Below the pieces are notes generated by a model that had not been told where the DNA came from, did not search any database, and worked only from the letters and a program-made list of their open reading frames with translations. From Pseudomonas lini (GTDB taxonomy: Bacteria; Pseudomonadota; Gammaproteobacteria; Pseudomonadales; Pseudomonadaceae), in NCBI RefSeq assembly GCF_001042905.1, contig NZ_JYLB01000010.1, positions 1 through 64,000 on the forward strand: a stretch of DNA of 64,000 bases, in the 5' to 3' direction. The translations under genes and the position numbers were made by a program. This document shows, in pieces, positions 61,268 to 64,000 of this stretch; positions within the stretch are counted from its first letter, which is position 1, and the number at the start of each line of letters is the position of its first letter.

Positions 61268-61498
61268 GTGACGGAATTTGATATCGGTGAATTTTTTATC
61301 CGGGGCGAAGCCAGAGAGGTCGAAGGCGAATTCCAGGCCGTCATTATCATGCGCGCCAAACCGCCGTTGACCGCTGTGACGTATCACCAGGTCGAAAAGG
61401 ATCGCTGGTTCAAGACCGCCGATGTCGCGGCCGTCGCCGCCCAGGAAGCCGCTAAAGCCCTGAAGCTTGCCGTCGATGAAGGGGCATTGAAAGCCTGA
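61268..61498 (+). CDS. Conserved small protein of unknown function (GTG start)
   Basis: A 76-residue protein (FDIGEFFIRGEAREVEGEF, VTYHQVEKDRWFKTADVAAV) starting at GTG with AAGGGA eleven bases upstream. It has a beta-sheet then an Ala-rich helix, with no signal peptide. Common-looking in pseudomonads but with no named function. Confidence 0.68.
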   Translation: MTEFDIGEFFIRGEAREVEGEFQAVIIMRAKPPLTAVTYHQVEKDRWFKTADVAAVAAQEAAKALKLAVDEGALKA

Positions 61499-61648
61499 TC
61501 ATCGGATTTGCAGTCTATGCTCATTCCTGCTTTTGAAATTCGCTATCGAACTCCTGAAGCGCGGTTCTCTCAAATGCCTCTCAGATGCAATGAAGCCGCA
61601 CCTCGGATCTCGCACTCGACGCGACGGATTATCTGCAAGGAGATGAAG

Positions 61649-61888
61649 ATGGATTCACCCACACATGATTTGAAAGGCTTGTTCGACCAGCTCGGCCTGG
61701 ACTCCAGCGAGAAGGCCATCGACGATTTCATTGCCCGTCATTCCCCCTTGGCCGATGACAAGAAACTCATCGACGCCGAGTTCTGGACCCCGCAACAAGC
61801 CGGCTTCCTCAAGGAACAACTGCGTGAAGACGCCGATTGGGCGCACGTGGTCGACGACCTGAACCTGCGCATGCACCAGATCCACTAG
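61649..61888 (+). CDS. DUF2789 protein
   Basis: A 79-residue helical protein matching DUF2789: LKGLFDQLGLDSSEKAIDDF then FWTPQQAGFLKEQLREDADWAHVVDDLN. The ATG used has AAGGAG six bases upstream; the ATG two codons earlier overlaps that site. Function unknown. Confidence 0.85.
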   Translation: MDSPTHDLKGLFDQLGLDSSEKAIDDFIARHSPLADDKKLIDAEFWTPQQAGFLKEQLREDADWAHVVDDLNLRMHQIH

Positions 61889-61962
61889 CCAAGGGTTCAA
61901 TGCAGGCTGTCGGGCATTTCGGCGCTCAATTGCGCCAACCAGGCAGCCCTGCACGCTTCCTC

Positions 61963-63567
61963 TCAGCGAGGACGTTCTGGTTTATAACCCAGGCGCAAAC
62001 CACCCCAATGCCGGCCCTTGAGCATGATCGGCACCGACAGGTCGTGCATCAGTTCACCGGTGTCGCGGGTGTAAGTCTGCAACAGCACGGCCTGTTGATG
62101 GCTGCCACAGCGGATCCCGGTGCGGTCGGCGAATTTGCGTTTGGTGCGGTTTTGCAGGGTATCGACCTGCACATCACCGGTCAGCGGCTGGCTGAACACG
62201 GTGTTGTGAGTCGGCACATAACCCTGCTGTGTGCAGGCGATGGCGAACACCAGGCCTTCATGGCGCGGCAGCAACGGTTCCTGAATCGCCGGCAATACCT
62301 GATCGGTGTAGCGGTCGAAGCGGGTCTGGTATTTGGCCGGGCTGGTGTTGGGGATCGCCTGGTAATTGCGATCAAACAAGTCATCTAGACTGATTCGACC
62401 CTGATCGATATCTGCTTCGAAGCGTGCCGCAATTTGACTCGCGCCTTCGCGGGCCAGGTCGTAAATCCGCTGGTGATAGTCATCCAGTCCAACTGCGGCC
62501 AGGCGTTCGCTGATGGTTTCGGCCTGCCCTTCCATTTGCACCGCTGCCTGGGCGAGCCGCTGAGTCTGCTGGTCGCTGATCGCCAGATCGCTGCGCATCT
62601 GTTCGATGGCGTGGAACAGACTGTCGAGCTGTTCGCGGTTGGTGTCTGCGCCCTGAGCGATTTCCCCGACCTGTCTTTCGACGCCGGCGGCCAGGCGCGC
62701 GATGTTTTCCAGGTGCTGTCCGGTGTGCTCGACTTGCGCGACGCCGGTATTGAGATCGCTGGCCAGTTGACGAATCTGCTCCACCACTTGCGCGGTGCGT
62801 TGCTGAATGTCGGCGACCATCTCCCCGACTTCACCGGTCGCCGTCGCCGTGCGCGCGGCCAGCCCCCGCACCTCATCGGCCACCACCGCAAAGCCGCGAC
62901 CGTGCTCGCCGGCCCGCGCCGCTTCAATGGCCGCGTTCAACGCCAACAAATTGGTCTGGCTGGCGATGGACTGGATTACCAGTGTGACCCGCTGGATATC
63001 GTCGCTGCGCAAACTCAGGGCTTCGATCAGCTCGCGGCTGCTGCTGGCGCGCTGACTGAGTTGATGCATGCGCGCAATGGACTCGACCAGTTCCGTACGC
63101 CCGGCCGCGCTGCTCTGATGAGCTTCACTGGCCGCGCCCAAGGCTTCCCGACTGAGTTTCGATGTAGCGTGTTCGGTGGCGATCATCACTTCGGCGCTGC
63201 TGACGATCTGCGCCGCGGCGTTGAGCTGCGATTGCAGTTTGTCCGCCAGTTGCTTGACCGAATAGGCCACGCCGGCGGCCGACAAGGCGTTATGGCTGGT
63301 GGTGTAGGAGAGATCGCGAGTCAATCCAGCGATGGCGCTGGTGCTGTCCGCAGCGTTCGCCTCAGGGAGAGTGCGCGAGCGCAGGCGCGGCAGCCAGATA
63401 ATCAGCACGGCCAATGGCAGGCCAAGGTAAAGCGACCAGCCAGCCAATGCCATGCCGCACAGCAATAGCATCAGGGCGATGCTTTGCAGGGTCGGCGTCA
63501 GCCAAAGGTTTTTCGGCAAAAGTACTGGTGCAGGCATTGCCTCAACCAGAGATCCGTCCCTCGTCAT
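61963..63567 (-). CDS. Methyl-accepting chemotaxis protein with C-terminal sensor-like region
   Basis: A 534-residue chemoreceptor. One or two short helices (about residues 27-60) anchor it, with almost no periplasmic loop. The signalling hairpin tip is SQTNLLALNAAIEAARAGEHGRGFAVVADEVR near residue 190-225. After the coiled coil a roughly 170-residue cytoplasmic domain follows (DLFDRNYQAIPNTSPAKYQT, GYVPTHNTVFSQPLTGD, HWGGLRLGY), a place where sensing can occur in unusual receptors. An ATG with GGGG upstream was chosen; a GTG three codons earlier is possible. Confidence 0.9.
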   Translation of the reverse strand: MTRDGSLVEAMPAPVLLPKNLWLTPTLQSIALMLLLCGMALAGWSLYLGLPLAVLIIWLPRLRSRTLPEANAADSTSAIAGLTRDLSYTTSHNALSAAGVAYSVKQLADKLQSQLNAAAQIVSSAEVMIATEHATSKLSREALGAASEAHQSSAAGRTELVESIARMHQLSQRASSSRELIEALSLRSDDIQRVTLVIQSIASQTNLLALNAAIEAARAGEHGRGFAVVADEVRGLAARTATATGEVGEMVADIQQRTAQVVEQIRQLASDLNTGVAQVEHTGQHLENIARLAAGVERQVGEIAQGADTNREQLDSLFHAIEQMRSDLAISDQQTQRLAQAAVQMEGQAETISERLAAVGLDDYHQRIYDLAREGASQIAARFEADIDQGRISLDDLFDRNYQAIPNTSPAKYQTRFDRYTDQVLPAIQEPLLPRHEGLVFAIACTQQGYVPTHNTVFSQPLTGDVQVDTLQNRTKRKFADRTGIRCGSHQQAVLLQTYTRDTGELMHDLSVPIMLKGRHWGGLRLGYKPERPR

Positions 63568-63705
63568 CTTCGTCACCCCACGCGTCTTCTAATTGTTGTG
63601 ATCGCATTAAACGCCACTACAAAGCCATTATCTATGGTCCATTAGTAGTGGGGGGTTGAAGCAGATCAATAGAAGTGCGCGGGTGTTTTCACAGACGTCG
63701 AAAAG

Positions 63706-63771
63706 CATCGCGGGCAAGCCCGCTCCCACAAGGTCCGTGTTGAACCTGTGGGAGCGGGCTTGCCCGCGATG
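63706..63771. repeat. Inverted REP pair
   Basis: CATCGCGGGCAAGCCCGCTC and its facing complement around an 18-base loop; it follows the stop of the DksA-family gene at 63786 (minus strand). Confidence 0.93.
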
Positions 63772-63785
63772 GGGGCGCTACTGAA

Positions 63786-64000
63786 TCAGGCCTGACGCTG
63801 GTGCTTGTCGATCTGTTCGTGACGCTCTTGAGCTTCGATGCAGTACTTGGTGGTCGGGCTGATCAGCAGGCGTTTCAGGCCGATGGCCTCGCCGCTGTCG
63901 TCGCACCAGCCAAAGCTGTCTTCCTTGATGCGTTCCAGGGCCTGTTCCAACTGAGGCAGCATGCGCTGGTCGCGATCGATGGCGTTCACCAGCCAGGTGC
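63786..64000 (-). CDS. DksA/TraR-family protein, 5' end beyond the window
   Basis: The C-terminal 70 residues of a DksA-family RNA-polymerase-binding regulator (QLEQALERIKEDSFGWCDDS, IGLKRLLISPTTKYCIEAQE). DksA normally has a CxxC-x17-CxxC zinc finger; here it reads CxxS-x17-CxxA, keeping only the first Cys of each pair. A similar loss is known in the zinc-independent DksA2 of Pseudomonas aeruginosa. The frame stays open to the right edge of the window, so the N-terminal coiled coil is not seen. Confidence 0.85.
   Translation of the reverse strand, partial: TWLVNAIDRDQRMLPQLEQALERIKEDSFGWCDDSGEAIGLKRLLISPTTKYCIEAQERHEQIDKHQRQA

Noticed and set aside
1..64000. Mobile element, prophage, defence island or CRISPR array
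   Set aside because: No transposase, integrase, recombinase, phage structural gene, restriction system or regularly spaced repeat array was found; the repeats present are REP-type palindromes.

Overview
The window looks like a chromosomal segment of a fluorescent-group Pseudomonas. It is GC-rich, carries many Pseudomonas-type REP palindromes (GGGAGCGGGCTTGCCCGCGA and GTAGGAGCTGCCGAAGGCTGCGATC classes), uses ANR/DNR-type and BenR-type operators, and has a typical pseudomonad gene mix. No phage, insertion sequence, rRNA, tRNA or CRISPR array was recognised. Species assignment is inference.

Layout. 1-750: nested inverted repeats, no credible gene. 755-12.9 kb (minus strand): nitrous oxide respiration, nosRZDFYL, preceded by hemN for anaerobic heme synthesis, a HemN-like paralogue whose three Fe-S cysteines are serines, and a four-helix CopD-like membrane protein. 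Three FNR-type boxes (TTGA[TC]-N4-ATCAA) lie 66-72 bases before the start codons of nosR, the hemN paralogue and the CopD-like gene, so this block looks like an oxygen/NO-controlled regulon. 13-20.4 kb: small housekeeping and unknown genes, including an SRAP/YedK-type abasic-site protein, a CBS protein, two related zinc-ribbon proteins, RtcB RNA ligase, an OsmE-like lipoprotein and a Nudix hydrolase. 20.4-29.0 kb: complete conversion of benzoate to 3-oxoadipate enol-lactone (benABCD, benR, catBCA, catR), with a clear tandem BenR operator and a CatR ATAC-N7-GTAT box. 29-39 kb: polysaccharide deacetylase, an orphan sulfonate-type binding protein, AzlCD exporter, a DapA-like lyase/aldolase, a diguanylate cyclase and the PpnN nucleosidase.

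39.3-49.9 kb (minus strand): a Liv-type ABC importer operon headed by a truncated acyl-CoA-synthetase-like protein and closed by a FAD/NAD(P)-binding protein. Upstream of it lies a flavin monooxygenase group: SfnB-type dehydrogenase, a stand-alone acyl-CoA-dehydrogenase C-terminal domain, and an LLM monooxygenase behind a sigma-54-like promoter. Together they suggest uptake and oxidative use of an organosulfur or similar compound; that is inference. 50-51.7 kb: an XRE-cupin regulator divergent from an EamA transporter. 51.9-58 kb: the six-gene Mrp/Pha cation/proton antiporter. 58-64 kb: a glycine-betaine-type binding protein, several small unknown proteins, a chemoreceptor, and a DksA-family gene cut by the right edge.

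The most unusual items are the serine-substituted HemN paralogue under an anaerobic box, the synthetase remnant translationally coupled to livG, the stand-alone dehydrogenase domain, and a multi-hairpin intergenic element at about 38.87-39.06 kb.
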